A stretch of DNA of 43,811 nucleotides from UBA5420 sp964485345. GTDB lineage: Bacteria > Bacillota > Limnochordia > Darwinibacteriales > Darwinibacteriaceae. Each line of letters begins with the position of its first letter. The stretch's first letter is position 1. The translations under genes were made by a program, and so were the position numbers. A model generated the notes under the pieces. It saw only the letters and a list, made by a program, of their open reading frames with translations. It was not told the DNA's origin and searched no databases. Positions 8,839 to 17,367 of this stretch are shown here, piece after piece. The DNA is taken from the NCBI GenBank assembly GCA_964485345.1, contig CAZAJB010000013.1:1-43811 (forward strand), given 5' to 3'.

Positions 8839-9768
8839 ATGACAAAATCGGTTTTGTTTGTCTGTACCGGTAACACATGCCGCAGTTTCATGGCTGAGCA
8901 GCTTTTGCGCCACTACGCGGCAAAGCATAAGCTTGATATGGAAGTAGCCTCTGCTGGGCTGGCGGCCTTTGCGGGCGATACAGCAACCGATCAGGCAGTG
9001 GAGGTCTTACGTGAAATAGGAATCGATGGGGCGGAACATCGCTCCCGAAAAGTACACCCGAGTCTCCTAGAGGAGTATGATCTGATTTTACCCATGACAC
9101 CAGCTCATAAGGAGCAACTGCTTGACCTGGTACCCGAACTTGCTGGTAACGTTTTCCTCCTGAAGGAGTTTGCAGAAAGGGCGAATCCAGGGGAGGATCC
9201 CGGCGAGTTGGTGGAGAAAGATTATGGGATAAGCGATCCCTATGGGCAATCGGTGGAGGTCTACCGTCAAGCCCGGGCTGAGATTGATAGGGCAGTGCAG
9301 GCTATCGTAAAGTATTTCCGGGAAGGAGAGGGAAAGATGAAGATTGCAGTTGGCGCGGATCATGGCGGTTTTTTAGCGAAACAGGCCCTGGTGGCACATC
9401 TTAGTGAACAAGGCTTTGAACTAGAAGACTTCGGGACGAACTCAGAAGAATCTTGTGATTATCCTGATATCGCCCAGGAAGTAGCGAAGACAGTGGCGGA
9501 AGGCACGTTTGACTTAGGAATTTTGATTTGCGGAACAGGTATAGGTATGTCGATGGCGGCCAATAAGGTGCGGGGGATTCGAGCAGCCCTCTGCACAGAC
9601 AGCTTTTCAGCTCGCATGGCGAGGAGTCATAATGATAGCAATGTGCTATGTCTTGGTGCGAGAGTGACAGGTCTAGGCCTGATGCTTGACATCGTCGACG
9701 CCTATCTGAAGGGAAGCTTTTCTGGTGGACGGCATGGTCAACGTGTCGACAAAATCGAAACGATCTAA
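8839..9768 (+). CDS. Fused low-MW protein phosphatase (YwlE-like) and ribose-5-phosphate isomerase B
   Basis: This 309-residue frame joins two genes that are separate in Bacillus (ywlE and rpiB). Residues 1-160 are a low-molecular-weight phosphatase: P-loop CTGNTCRS with nucleophile Cys9 and Arg15, and the acid-loop Asp133 in SDPYGQS. The Bacillus homologue YwlE is a protein-arginine phosphatase; the Thr next to Gly11-Asn12 resembles that subtype. Residues 167-309 form a complete RpiB that interconverts ribose-5-P and ribulose-5-P: ADHGG, catalytic Cys231 in ICGTGIG (equivalent to Cys65 in RpiB numbering), and SHNDSNVLCLGARV. An internal ATG at 9337 has its own strong ribosome binding site, so free RpiB is probably made as well. 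The linker is only about six residues. Confidence 0.93.
   Translation: MTKSVLFVCTGNTCRSFMAEQLLRHYAAKHKLDMEVASAGLAAFAGDTATDQAVEVLREIGIDGAEHRSRKVHPSLLEEYDLILPMTPAHKEQLLDLVPELAGNVFLLKEFAERANPGEDPGELVEKDYGISDPYGQSVEVYRQARAEIDRAVQAIVKYFREGEGKMKIAVGADHGGFLAKQALVAHLSEQGFELEDFGTNSEESCDYPDIAQEVAKTVAEGTFDLGILICGTGIGMSMAANKVRGIRAALCTDSFSARMARSHNDSNVLCLGARVTGLGLMLDIVDAYLKGSFSGGRHGQRVDKIETI
9323..9339 (+). promoter_or_regulatory. Internal ribosome binding site and start for RpiB
   Basis: AAGGAGAGG at 9323-9331 lies five bases before an in-frame ATG at 9337, the exact point where the RpiB domain begins (MKIAVGADHGG). This looks like the start signal of a formerly separate rpiB gene kept after loss of the upstream stop codon. 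Translation from it would give a 143-residue protein, the normal RpiB length. Confidence 0.75.
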
Positions 9769-9798
9769 CTACAGCAAACGAAATGAGGAGATGATGAA

Positions 9799-10428
9799 TT
9801 GAGCACGGTACACGTGGTTTCACACCCATTGGTCCAACACAAACTAACTATCATTCGGGATCAAGACACCGGCCCAAAGGATTTTCGCGATTTGGTGGAA
9901 GAACTTTCGATGTTAGTGGCCTATGAGGTGACGAGAGACCTCCCCTTAGAAGACTGTGAAGTGGAGACTCCCATGTGCAAGACGACGGGTCAAGTCATCG
10001 CCGGTCGTAAGATTGGGATTGTGCCGATTTTACGTGCGGGCCTAGGCATGGTCAATGGGGTACACAGACTGATTCCCACGGCTAAGGTGGGCCATATTGG
10101 CTTGTATCGTGATCCAGAAACCCTCATGCCCGTAGAGTACTACTGCAAACTCCCCACGGATGTAGAAGAGAGGCAGATTATTATCCTAGATCCTATGCTT
10201 GCCACGGGCGGTTCGGCGTCGGCAGCCATTAGCTTCTTGAAGCAGCGCGGTGTCAGCTTCATCAAGCTTATGTGCTTGTTGTCTGCACCAGAAGGAATTG
10301 CCTTGATTCAAAGAGAACATCCCGATGTGGACATTTTTACCGCGGCCATTGATGAGAAGTTGACATCGCATGGCTATATTCTTCCAGGTTTGGGCGATGC
10401 CGGCGATCGCCTCTTTGGGACAAAGTAG
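9799..10428 (+). CDS. upp: Uracil phosphoribosyltransferase
   Basis: Upp converts uracil and PRPP to UMP in pyrimidine salvage. The 209-residue length equals that of Bacillus Upp. The PRPP-binding motif is DPMLATGGSA, and the C-terminal uracil-binding GYILPGLGDAGDR is present. Translation starts at TTG 9799, 8 bases after GAGGAG. It follows the rpiB fusion by 30 bases; in Bacillus upp sits directly before the atp operon, while here three genes lie between. Confidence 0.97.
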   Translation: MSTVHVVSHPLVQHKLTIIRDQDTGPKDFRDLVEELSMLVAYEVTRDLPLEDCEVETPMCKTTGQVIAGRKIGIVPILRAGLGMVNGVHRLIPTAKVGHIGLYRDPETLMPVEYYCKLPTDVEERQIIILDPMLATGGSASAAISFLKQRGVSFIKLMCLLSAPEGIALIQREHPDVDIFTAAIDEKLTSHGYILPGLGDAGDRLFGTK

Positions 10429-10436
10429 GTGATGGC

Positions 10437-10892
10437 GTGGTCAGACCCTCATGGGAAAGATATTTTATGGAGATTGCCAAACTAGTGAGCAGTCGTTCTA
10501 CCTGCTTGAGAAGGCAAGTGGGGGCGGTCTTAGTTCGTGATAAGCATATTATTGCCACCGGTTATAACGGGGCCCCTCGGGGCATCTCTCACTGTATGGA
10601 GGTAGGGTGCCTGCGGGAGAAGTTAGCGATTCCTTCAGGTGAGCGGCATGAGATGTGCCGGGGAACCCACGCCGAGCAAAATGCCATTATTCAAGCAGCG
10701 CTCCATGGCGTATCGACGGATGGAGCAACGCTATATTGCACGCACCAACCATGCATCTTATGCGCAAAAATGCTGATTAATGCAGGAGTGCAAAAAGTAG
10801 TCTTTCAGGGTGAGTATCCTGACGGGCTGGCTTTAGAGTTAATGAACGAGGCGCAGATTGAGATGGTTATCTCGACCCAGGGAGAGGAGTAG
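10437..10892 (+). CDS. comEB: dCMP deaminase (ComEB family)
   Basis: The 151-residue protein is a zinc-dependent deoxycytidylate deaminase that makes dUMP for dTMP synthesis. It has the zinc and proton-shuttle motifs HAE (in THAEQNAI) and PCxxC (QPCILC), and the family start SWERYF followed by RSTCLRRQVGAVLV. The start is GTG at 10437, 8 bases after the upp stop. ATG 10432 is out of frame. With upp it makes a small pyrimidine-nucleotide group inside the operon. Confidence 0.93.
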   Translation: MVRPSWERYFMEIAKLVSSRSTCLRRQVGAVLVRDKHIIATGYNGAPRGISHCMEVGCLREKLAIPSGERHEMCRGTHAEQNAIIQAALHGVSTDGATLYCTHQPCILCAKMLINAGVQKVVFQGEYPDGLALELMNEAQIEMVISTQGEE

Positions 10893-10894
10893 CT

Positions 10895-11935
10895 ATGAAC
10901 ATTGCTCAGTTCTTCATCGTGTTCGCAATTGCCTTAGTAGTTACAGCAAGCTTGACCCCTCTCGCCCGGCGTTTTGCACTGCGCATGGGCCTCGTAGATG
11001 TGCCCAATCCCCGCAGGATCAATAAGGTGCCAATGCCCACAGGTGGTGGCATAGCCATTTTTGCCGGTCTATTGGCAGCCTCTGTGATAGGCGACATTCC
11101 CCATTTTGCTGTGACCATCGGGGCGGCTGCCTTGATTCTGCTGCTTGGAGTCGTTGACGATCGCTACGAACTCTCAGCAGGTCTCAAGTTTGCCGGGCAA
11201 ATAGTAGCCGTTCTCATTTATGTGAGCTGGGGGCCGCGGATTGAGTTCATGAGCAACCCCTTTGGTGAGATGCTGTACTTGGGCAAATTGTCCCTACCCT
11301 TGACTATGCTCTGGGTTCTGACGTTGATTAATATCATGAATTTCATTGATGGTATCGATGGCCTTACGACAGGTATTACGCTGATTGGCGCTGTAGCTTT
11401 GACGACTCTTGCTCTGCTCTTGGGCCGCTATGATGCTGCGATGCTTGCAGTCATCGTTGTGGGTGTATCTCTGGGTTTCTTACCATACAATTTCAACCCC
11501 GCCCGGGTTTACTTAGGCGATGGCGGAGCCATGCTTTTAGGTTTTTTGCTGGCCGCCGTTTCCACAGAAGGTGCCTTAAAGGGAGCTGCCACCATTGGCG
11601 TTTCCGTACCTATTTTGATCCTAGTTGTTCCCGTCACCGACTTGCTCTGCGCAGTGGTGCGCCGTGCCCAAAAGGGAGTGCCAATTTACCAAGCGGATCG
11701 CGCCCACTTTCACCACAGACTGTTAGACTTGGGCTTTTCCCAGAGGCAAGTAGTCTACGTAGCCTATCTGATCACAGGGTTTTCTGCAACGATGGCCGTT
11801 TTAACAGCGCATATGACTAGGACTGCCTGGATCGTGGCTTTGGGCTTAGGTCTGCTCTTTATGTATGGTTCGGTGCGGGTTGGTATGATAGAGCCCTGGT
11901 CTAGGTCGCACAAAGGGGGTAGCAAGGATGTTTAA
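10895..11935 (+). CDS. tagO: UDP-GlcNAc:undecaprenyl-phosphate GlcNAc-1-phosphate transferase
   Basis: TagO/WecA-type enzymes start the assembly of wall and surface glycans by attaching GlcNAc-1-P to undecaprenyl phosphate. The 346-residue protein has about ten hydrophobic segments plus the family's cytoplasmic motifs: GVVDDRYEL (Asp-Asp), NFIDGIDGL, and HFHHRLLDLG near the C-terminus (the His-rich substrate loop). The gene starts two bases after the comEB stop and overlaps the following epimerase gene by 8 bases. Whether the lipid-linked sugar feeds teichoic acid, capsule, or an outer-membrane polysaccharide cannot be decided here. Confidence 0.93.
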   Translation: MNIAQFFIVFAIALVVTASLTPLARRFALRMGLVDVPNPRRINKVPMPTGGGIAIFAGLLAASVIGDIPHFAVTIGAAALILLLGVVDDRYELSAGLKFAGQIVAVLIYVSWGPRIEFMSNPFGEMLYLGKLSLPLTMLWVLTLINIMNFIDGIDGLTTGITLIGAVALTTLALLLGRYDAAMLAVIVVGVSLGFLPYNFNPARVYLGDGGAMLLGFLLAAVSTEGALKGAATIGVSVPILILVVPVTDLLCAVVRRAQKGVPIYQADRAHFHHRLLDLGFSQRQVVYVAYLITGFSATMAVLTAHMTRTAWIVALGLGLLFMYGSVRVGMIEPWSRSHKGGSKDV

Positions 11936-13031
11936 GTTGGCGCTGGTTTTTGGTACCAGACCCGAGGCCATCAAGATGGCACCCCTGGTGCAGGAGTGTC
12001 AGGCTGTAGATGGTTGGGATACGAGAGTGATTATCACAGGTCAACATCGCGAAATGGTAGATCAGGTTTTAGAGCTTTTTGAACTCAAAGCAGATTTTGA
12101 CTTGAATATTATGAGCCATGGTCAAACCTTAAGCGATATTGCAGAGCGGACGTTACAGGGAATGAGAGAGGTGTTTTCGGTGTGGCGTCCAGATCTAATT
12201 CTGGTCCATGGTGATACGGGTACGGCCTTTGCAGCAGCCCTGGCCAGTTTTTATGAGAAAATACCGATTGGTCATGTGGAAGCAGGATTGAGGACCGAAT
12301 CGATCCACAACCCCTTTCCCGAAGAGGCTAACCGCCGGTTGATCGACACCTTAGCCACTTGGTACTTTGCCCCGACAGAACAAGCCGCTGCTAATTTGCG
12401 CCGCGAAGGATATGGGGCAGAGCGCATTTTTGTCACAGGAAATACGGTTATCGATGCCCTTTTGTCCGTTGTGGACAGCGGGTATACGTTCAAAGATCCT
12501 GACCTACAGAGCCTCGACCTTGAACGTCCTCTGATGGTTGTAACTGCCCACCGCAGAGAAAACTGGGGTGAGCCCCTCAAGGATATTTGCCAAGCGCTTC
12601 TGGATCTAGGCGATTTGGATCTGCAAGTTGTAGTGGCAATGCATCGTAATCCGGCTATTCAACGAGTGATGCGGGATATTCTGGGCGATAATCCCCAAAT
12701 CCGCCTGCTGGACGCCCCAGACTACCTTGAGTTTGCCAATCTTTTGGCCAGAAGCACGCTCCTGTTAACGGATTCAGGCGGGCTGCAAGAAGAGGCACCG
12801 GCCCTACATAAACCAGTCTTAGTTATGCGTGAAGTAACGGAACGTCCAGAGGCGGTAGAAGCGGGAACGGTGAAATTGGTCGGGTCAGGCAGACAGGATA
12901 TTGTGGCTGCCGTTAGAGGACTGCTAACAGACTCTGCGCTTTACGAACGAATGTCTAGTGCCCCTAACCCATATGGCGATGGGCAAGCAGCAAGAAGAAT
13001 CTGCGAAATACTACAAGAGAAATATGAGTGA
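11928..13031 (+). CDS. mnaA: UDP-N-acetylglucosamine 2-epimerase (non-hydrolysing)
   Basis: MnaA/WecB interconverts UDP-GlcNAc and UDP-ManNAc. The 367-residue length is typical. Motifs seen are FGTRPEAIKMAPLV at the N-terminus, LVHGDTGTAFA, the active-site region VEAGLRTESIHNPFPEEANR, TAHRRENWG and TDSGGLQEEAP. It is coupled to tagO by an 8-base overlap, a common pair for ManNAc-containing linkage units of surface glycans. The next gene is atpA after only 13 bases, where the F0 genes would normally begin. Confidence 0.96.
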   Translation: MFKLALVFGTRPEAIKMAPLVQECQAVDGWDTRVIITGQHREMVDQVLELFELKADFDLNIMSHGQTLSDIAERTLQGMREVFSVWRPDLILVHGDTGTAFAAALASFYEKIPIGHVEAGLRTESIHNPFPEEANRRLIDTLATWYFAPTEQAAANLRREGYGAERIFVTGNTVIDALLSVVDSGYTFKDPDLQSLDLERPLMVVTAHRRENWGEPLKDICQALLDLGDLDLQVVVAMHRNPAIQRVMRDILGDNPQIRLLDAPDYLEFANLLARSTLLLTDSGGLQEEAPALHKPVLVMREVTERPEAVEAGTVKLVGSGRQDIVAAVRGLLTDSALYERMSSAPNPYGDGQAARRICEILQEKYE

Positions 13032-13044
13032 TGGGGGTATCGCT

Positions 13045-14553
13045 GTGGCAATGAGGCCAGACGAAATCGTAGCTGTTTTACGGCGGCAGATTGAACAATT
13101 TGAGTCCAAGATTGAGGTGGAGGACCTTGGTTCCGTCCTGATGATAGGGGACGGAATCGCTCGTGTTTACGGCCTTGAAAAGGCGCTTGCCGGAGAGCTT
13201 TTGGAGTTTCCCGGAGGCGTTTTTGGCATGGTCTTGAACTTGGAGCAGGATAATATTGGTGTTGTTGTTTTAGGACGCTATGAACACATCAAGGAAGGGG
13301 ATCCCGTCAAACGGACTGGTACTGTTGTACAGGTGCCCGTTGGAGACGCTCTGATTGGGCGAGTTGTAAACCCCCTAGGACAGCCAATCGACGGCAAGGG
13401 GCCCATTGCGTCCGACAAGAGCAGGCCCATTGAAGCGCAGGCCCCTGGGGTTATCGATCGGGTCAGTGTTCACCAACCGCTGCAAACTGGTCTAAAATCC
13501 ATCGACTCCCTAGTTCCCATCGGCCGCGGTCAAAGGGAGCTGATCATTGGGGATCGGCAGACTGGCAAGACCGCCATCGCAGTCGATACCATTCTAAATC
13601 AACGAGGCGAAGATGTAATTTGCATCTATGTTGCCATTGGTCAGAAAGCATCCACCGTGGCAGGAGTGGTCGAGACCTTCGCCAAGCGTGGCGCTTTAGA
13701 TTATACGATCGTGGTTTCCGCGACCGCCAGCGATCCAGCTCCCCTGCTTTATATTGCCCCCTATGCAGGGGTTGCCATGGCAGAAGAGTTCATGTATGCA
13801 GGTAAGGACGTTCTTATTGTTTACGATGATCTTTCGAAGCACGCTACCGCCTATCGGGAAATGTCCCTCCTCTTGAGGCGCCCACCGGGGCGCGAAGCCT
13901 TCCCTGGCGATGTATTCTACATTCACTCCCGCCTACTCGAACGGGCGGCCAAGCTAAACGATGAGCTCGGTGGCGGTTCTATTACTGCCTTGCCCATCAT
14001 TGAAACCCAGGCAGGCGACATTTCTGCCTATATTCCCACCAACGTCATTTCCATTACAGATGGACAGATTTTCCTAGAATCCGATCTGTTCTATGCAGGA
14101 ATTCGTCCCGCCATCAGCGTCGGCCGTTCTGTCTCACGTGTTGGCGGCGCAGCTCAAGTCAAGATGATGAGGCAAGTTGCAGGCTCTCTGCGTCTTGACC
14201 TGTCGCAGTATAGAGAGTTGGCCGCTTTTGCCCAGTTTGGAGCTGACTTGGATCGCCAGACACAGGCTCGCCTAGGTCGGGGCGAGCGCATGTATGAGGT
14301 GTTGAAGCAGGAGCAATACAAGCCCCTGCCAGTAGAAGAACAAGCGATTTCGCTCTATGTGGCTGTCAATGGTTATCTAGATAGCATTGCTACTCGCGAT
14401 GTTGTTCGCTTTGAACACGAGTTTCTAGACTCTCTCCGTCGAGAGAACAGTGAGATTCTTGCCGAGTTGCGCAGTCTCAAGGAAATTACCGAAACCCTTG
14501 AAGAGGCGCTTAAGAAACGTATCGTAGAATTCAAGAAAGACTTCGTTAGTTAG
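13045..14553 (+). CDS. atpA: F1F0 ATP synthase subunit alpha
   Basis: The alpha subunit forms the regulatory nucleotide sites of the F1 hexamer. The start GTG 13045 lies 7 bases after GGGGG and aligns with Bacillus AtpA at the N-terminus (eight residues before the EI of PDEIVAVLRRQI); ATG 13051 is a close alternative, and an in-frame ATG at 12958 inside mnaA is not credible. The product of 502 residues has P-loop GDRQTGKTAIA and the signature PAISVGRSVSRVG. The four F1 genes here run atpA-G-D-C. Subunits a, c, b and delta are not encoded upstream, which is unusual. Confidence 0.97.
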   Translation: MAMRPDEIVAVLRRQIEQFESKIEVEDLGSVLMIGDGIARVYGLEKALAGELLEFPGGVFGMVLNLEQDNIGVVVLGRYEHIKEGDPVKRTGTVVQVPVGDALIGRVVNPLGQPIDGKGPIASDKSRPIEAQAPGVIDRVSVHQPLQTGLKSIDSLVPIGRGQRELIIGDRQTGKTAIAVDTILNQRGEDVICIYVAIGQKASTVAGVVETFAKRGALDYTIVVSATASDPAPLLYIAPYAGVAMAEEFMYAGKDVLIVYDDLSKHATAYREMSLLLRRPPGREAFPGDVFYIHSRLLERAAKLNDELGGGSITALPIIETQAGDISAYIPTNVISITDGQIFLESDLFYAGIRPAISVGRSVSRVGGAAQVKMMRQVAGSLRLDLSQYRELAAFAQFGADLDRQTQARLGRGERMYEVLKQEQYKPLPVEEQAISLYVAVNGYLDSIATRDVVRFEHEFLDSLRRENSEILAELRSLKEITETLEEALKKRIVEFKKDFVS

Positions 14554-14564
14554 GGGGGTCCAAG

Positions 14565-15437
14565 ATGGCACAATCGAGCCGGGACATTAAGCGGCGGATT
14601 TCTAGCATCTCAAAAACCCAGCAAATTACCAAAGCGATGGAGATGATTGCCGCCTCCAAGCTGCGTAGCGCCCAAGAAACGGTGGTCAGCACCCGCCCTT
14701 ACTATGAACGCCTGACAAGTTCCCTCGGTACCGCTCTCAGGGCGGTGGAACAAGCGGGAGAGGATTTGCCAGAGATTGCTCAAGAGCGAGGCAGTGAGTC
14801 CCATTGTCTGCTGGTCTTAGCAGGAGATCGTGGTTTAGCCGGAGGTTACAATGCAGCCATAATCAGACAAGCTGAAGCCTTTTTGCGGGAGCATCCCCAG
14901 ACAGAAATGGTAATTGTGGGCAGGAAGGTACGGGACCACTTTCGCAGGCGTAATCGTACATCTTTGGCGGAGTTCGTAGGAGTTGGCGATGTGGCAAGTC
15001 TCAGAACAGCGCAGGATATCGGTCATGTGATTTTCGATTTTTTCGAACATAAACTCTTTGATCATGTGACGATTCTGTACACCGAGTTCATCAATACCGT
15101 AACTCACCGGGTCAAACTGCGAGCTGTCTTGCCCTTACCGGAACAGATCAAAGACGTGAAGGCTGAGGGGCCAGAGCCCTTGTACGTCTATGAACCGTCC
15201 ATTCATGCTGTCTTGGAGACGCTTTTTCCTTTGTATGTCAATGCCGCCGTGTATCAAGCGCTGACGGAAGCTAAAGCCAGTGAACTAGGGGCGAGGATGA
15301 ATGCCATGCGCAATGCTTCCGATAATGCCAGTGAGCTAATTCAAGAATTGAATGTCACGTTTAATAGAGCACGACAGGCTCAGATCACGAAGGAGATCGC
15401 AGAAATTGTGGGCGGTGCAGATGCGCTGCAATCGTAG
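14565..15437 (+). CDS. atpG: F1F0 ATP synthase subunit gamma
   Basis: The gamma subunit is the rotor shaft of F1. The 290-residue protein begins with the conserved coiled-coil RDIKRRISSISKTQQITKAM and MIAASKLR, and ends with the matching helix MRNASDNASELIQELN and NRARQAQITKEIAEIV. LLVLAGDRGLAGGYN marks the central Rossmann-like domain. A GGGGGT ribosome binding site precedes the ATG, 11 bases after atpA. Confidence 0.97.
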   Translation: MAQSSRDIKRRISSISKTQQITKAMEMIAASKLRSAQETVVSTRPYYERLTSSLGTALRAVEQAGEDLPEIAQERGSESHCLLVLAGDRGLAGGYNAAIIRQAEAFLREHPQTEMVIVGRKVRDHFRRRNRTSLAEFVGVGDVASLRTAQDIGHVIFDFFEHKLFDHVTILYTEFINTVTHRVKLRAVLPLPEQIKDVKAEGPEPLYVYEPSIHAVLETLFPLYVNAAVYQALTEAKASELGARMNAMRNASDNASELIQELNVTFNRARQAQITKEIAEIVGGADALQS

Positions 15438-15457
15438 AATTGTGAGGGGGTTTATTG

Positions 15458-16882
15458 ATGAGCGTTAGTACGAATAAAGGGAAAATTGTCCAAGTCATTG
15501 GACCCGTTGTTGATATCGAATTTGCGCCCGAGCAGCTTCCCGAACTACTCACGGCGATTCACATCGAAAATGAGGTGGAAGGGAACAAAATCAATTTGAC
15601 CTTAGAAGCAGCCCAGCATCTAGGGAACAATGTCGTGCGTTGCATTGCCATGGCCTCCACAGATGGGTTACAGCGCGGTATGGAAGCTGTTGATCTTGGA
15701 GGGCCGATTTCGGTTCCAGTTGGCCCTGAGACACTAGGGCGTTTGTTTAACGTTCTTGGTGAGACTATCGATGGCAAGGAGCCGATGCAATCTAAGAAGA
15801 GATGGCCTATTCATCGCCCGGCACCAACGGTAGATGAGGTAGAACCCTCAAGCACCATGCTAGAGACAGGCATTAAGGTCGTTGATCTTCTGGCACCTTA
15901 CGCCAGGGGCGGAAAGATCGGTCTCTTTGGCGGAGCAGGCGTGGGCAAAACCATTTTGATCATGGAGTTGATTCGGAACATTGCCCACGAACACGGCGGT
16001 TACTCCGTGTTTGCCGGGGTAGGGGAACGTACGCGTGAAGGTAACGACCTCTACTACGAGATGCAGGAATCTGGTGTTATTGACAAGACCGCTATGGTGT
16101 TCGGACAGATGAATGAGCCTCCGGGTGCTCGTTTGCGCGTAGGCCTGACCGGATTGACCATCGCGGAGTATTTTCGAGACGAAGAACGGCAAGACGTTCT
16201 CTTGTTCATTGATAATATTTTCCGCTTTACCCAGGCCGGTTCAGAGGTATCAGCCCTCTTGGGTCGGATGCCTTCGGCAGCAGGTTACCAACCCACCCTT
16301 GCTACAGAGATGGGTCAATTGCAGGAACGGATTACAACGACAAAGCAGGGATCCATCACCTCGATTCAGGCCATCTACGTTCCTGCGGATGACTACACGG
16401 ATCCAGCGCCAGCAACAACCTTTGCTCACCTAGATGCTACGACCAACCTTGAACGCCGCATCTCCGAGAAAGGGATTTATCCCGCAGTGGATCCCTTAGC
16501 GTCCACATCGCGACTTTTGTCTCCGGATATTGTAGGCAATGAGCACTATGAAGTGGCCCGAGGCGTACAGCAAGTGCTACAACGCTATAGCGAGCTCCAA
16601 GATATCATTGCCATTTTGGGCATGGATGAGCTTTCAGATGAAGACCAAGTAACAGTGGCTCGTGCCAGGCGACTTGAACGCTTTATGTCCCAGCCCATGT
16701 TTGTGGCGGAGACCTTCACCGGGATTCCAGGAAAGTTCGTGCCTGTGAAAGAAACGGTACGGGGCTTTAGGGAGATCTTGGAGGGAAAACATGATCATCT
16801 GCCCGAAAACGCCTTCTTTATGGTTGGTACCATTGATGAGGCGGTGGCGAAAGGCAACGCTCTGGCAGAGGAGAATGCTTAA
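15458..16882 (+). CDS. atpD: F1F0 ATP synthase subunit beta
   Basis: The beta subunit carries the catalytic sites. The 474-residue product has the P-loop GGAGVGKTI, the DELSEED-loop equivalent DELSDED, and ALLGRMPSAAGYQPTL. ATG 15458 is chosen because GAGGGGG ends 7 bases upstream; a TTG three bases earlier is also in frame. The stop overlaps the atpC start by one base (TAATG). Confidence 0.97.
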   Translation: MSVSTNKGKIVQVIGPVVDIEFAPEQLPELLTAIHIENEVEGNKINLTLEAAQHLGNNVVRCIAMASTDGLQRGMEAVDLGGPISVPVGPETLGRLFNVLGETIDGKEPMQSKKRWPIHRPAPTVDEVEPSSTMLETGIKVVDLLAPYARGGKIGLFGGAGVGKTILIMELIRNIAHEHGGYSVFAGVGERTREGNDLYYEMQESGVIDKTAMVFGQMNEPPGARLRVGLTGLTIAEYFRDEERQDVLLFIDNIFRFTQAGSEVSALLGRMPSAAGYQPTLATEMGQLQERITTTKQGSITSIQAIYVPADDYTDPAPATTFAHLDATTNLERRISEKGIYPAVDPLASTSRLLSPDIVGNEHYEVARGVQQVLQRYSELQDIIAILGMDELSDEDQVTVARARRLERFMSQPMFVAETFTGIPGKFVPVKETVRGFREILEGKHDHLPENAFFMVGTIDEAVAKGNALAEENA

Positions 16883-17286
16883 TGGCTAGCTTCACGTTTG
16901 AAGTGGTGACGCAAGAACGCACCGTGGTTTTGACGGAAGTGGAATATGTGCTCTTGCCGGGGATCGACGGTAGTTTTGGGATTCTAGCCGGACATCAGCC
17001 GATCATGGCTTCCTTGAAGCTTGGTGTGCTGGAATTTGGTCCCCTCCATGGTAAGCGCCGCAAGATGGCACTAGGCGGTGGATTTAGCGAAATGCACGAG
17101 AATCGGCTCACAGTCATGGCTCACACCGCTGAGTTGGCAGAAGAGATCGATGTACTCAGGGCAAGGCAGGCGCAGGGCAGGGCCGAAGAGAGGCTGGCCA
17201 ATCGTCAGGCAGATCTAGATATCACCCGAGCACAAATTGCACTGCAAAAGGCGCTTCTTCGCTTAGAAGTGGCTGACAAAGAGTAG
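16882..17286 (+). CDS. atpC: F1F0 ATP synthase subunit epsilon
   Basis: Epsilon couples and inhibits rotation of the F1 motor. The 134-residue protein has the N-terminal beta-sandwich (VEYVLLPGIDGSFGILAGHQP, cited here in two parts as VEYVLLPGIDG and SFGILAGHQP) and a C-terminal helical hairpin from about 85. Its start overlaps the atpD stop by one base. A strong terminator follows directly, marking the end of the ATP synthase transcription unit. Confidence 0.96.
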   Translation: MASFTFEVVTQERTVVLTEVEYVLLPGIDGSFGILAGHQPIMASLKLGVLEFGPLHGKRRKMALGGGFSEMHENRLTVMAHTAELAEEIDVLRARQAQGRAEERLANRQADLDITRAQIALQKALLRLEVADKE

Positions 17287-17292
17287 AGACGT

Positions 17293-17318
17293 AACCCCCC
17301 AATTTTTGGGGGGTTTTT
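17293..17318 (+). terminator. Intrinsic terminator of the atp genes
   Basis: AACCCCCC (17293-17300) pairs with GGGGGGTT (17308-17315) around a 7-base loop and the stem runs into a T tract (17314-17318). This is a classical factor-independent terminator 6 bases after atpC. Confidence 0.92.
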
Positions 17319-17348
17319 GCATAGTGGATAATAAGGCGGAGCATACTA
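17319..17348 (+). promoter_or_regulatory. Candidate forespore (sigma-F/sigma-G) promoter of the spoIIQ-like gene
   Basis: GCATA at 17319-17323 and CATACTA at 17342-17348 are separated by 18 bases. This matches the published sigma-G consensus (GHATR, 18 bases, CATNHTA), which overlaps sigma-F recognition. Bacillus spoIIQ is a sigma-F gene. The predicted start of transcription would be only about a dozen bases from the translation start, which is tight. Confidence 0.5.
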
Positions 17349-17367
17349 TGGACAAGGCGGTGATAGT

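Noticed and set aside
12958..13044. N-terminal extension of atpA into mnaA
   Set aside because: It does not match AtpA proteins and lacks a ribosome binding site; GTG 13045 fits family length.
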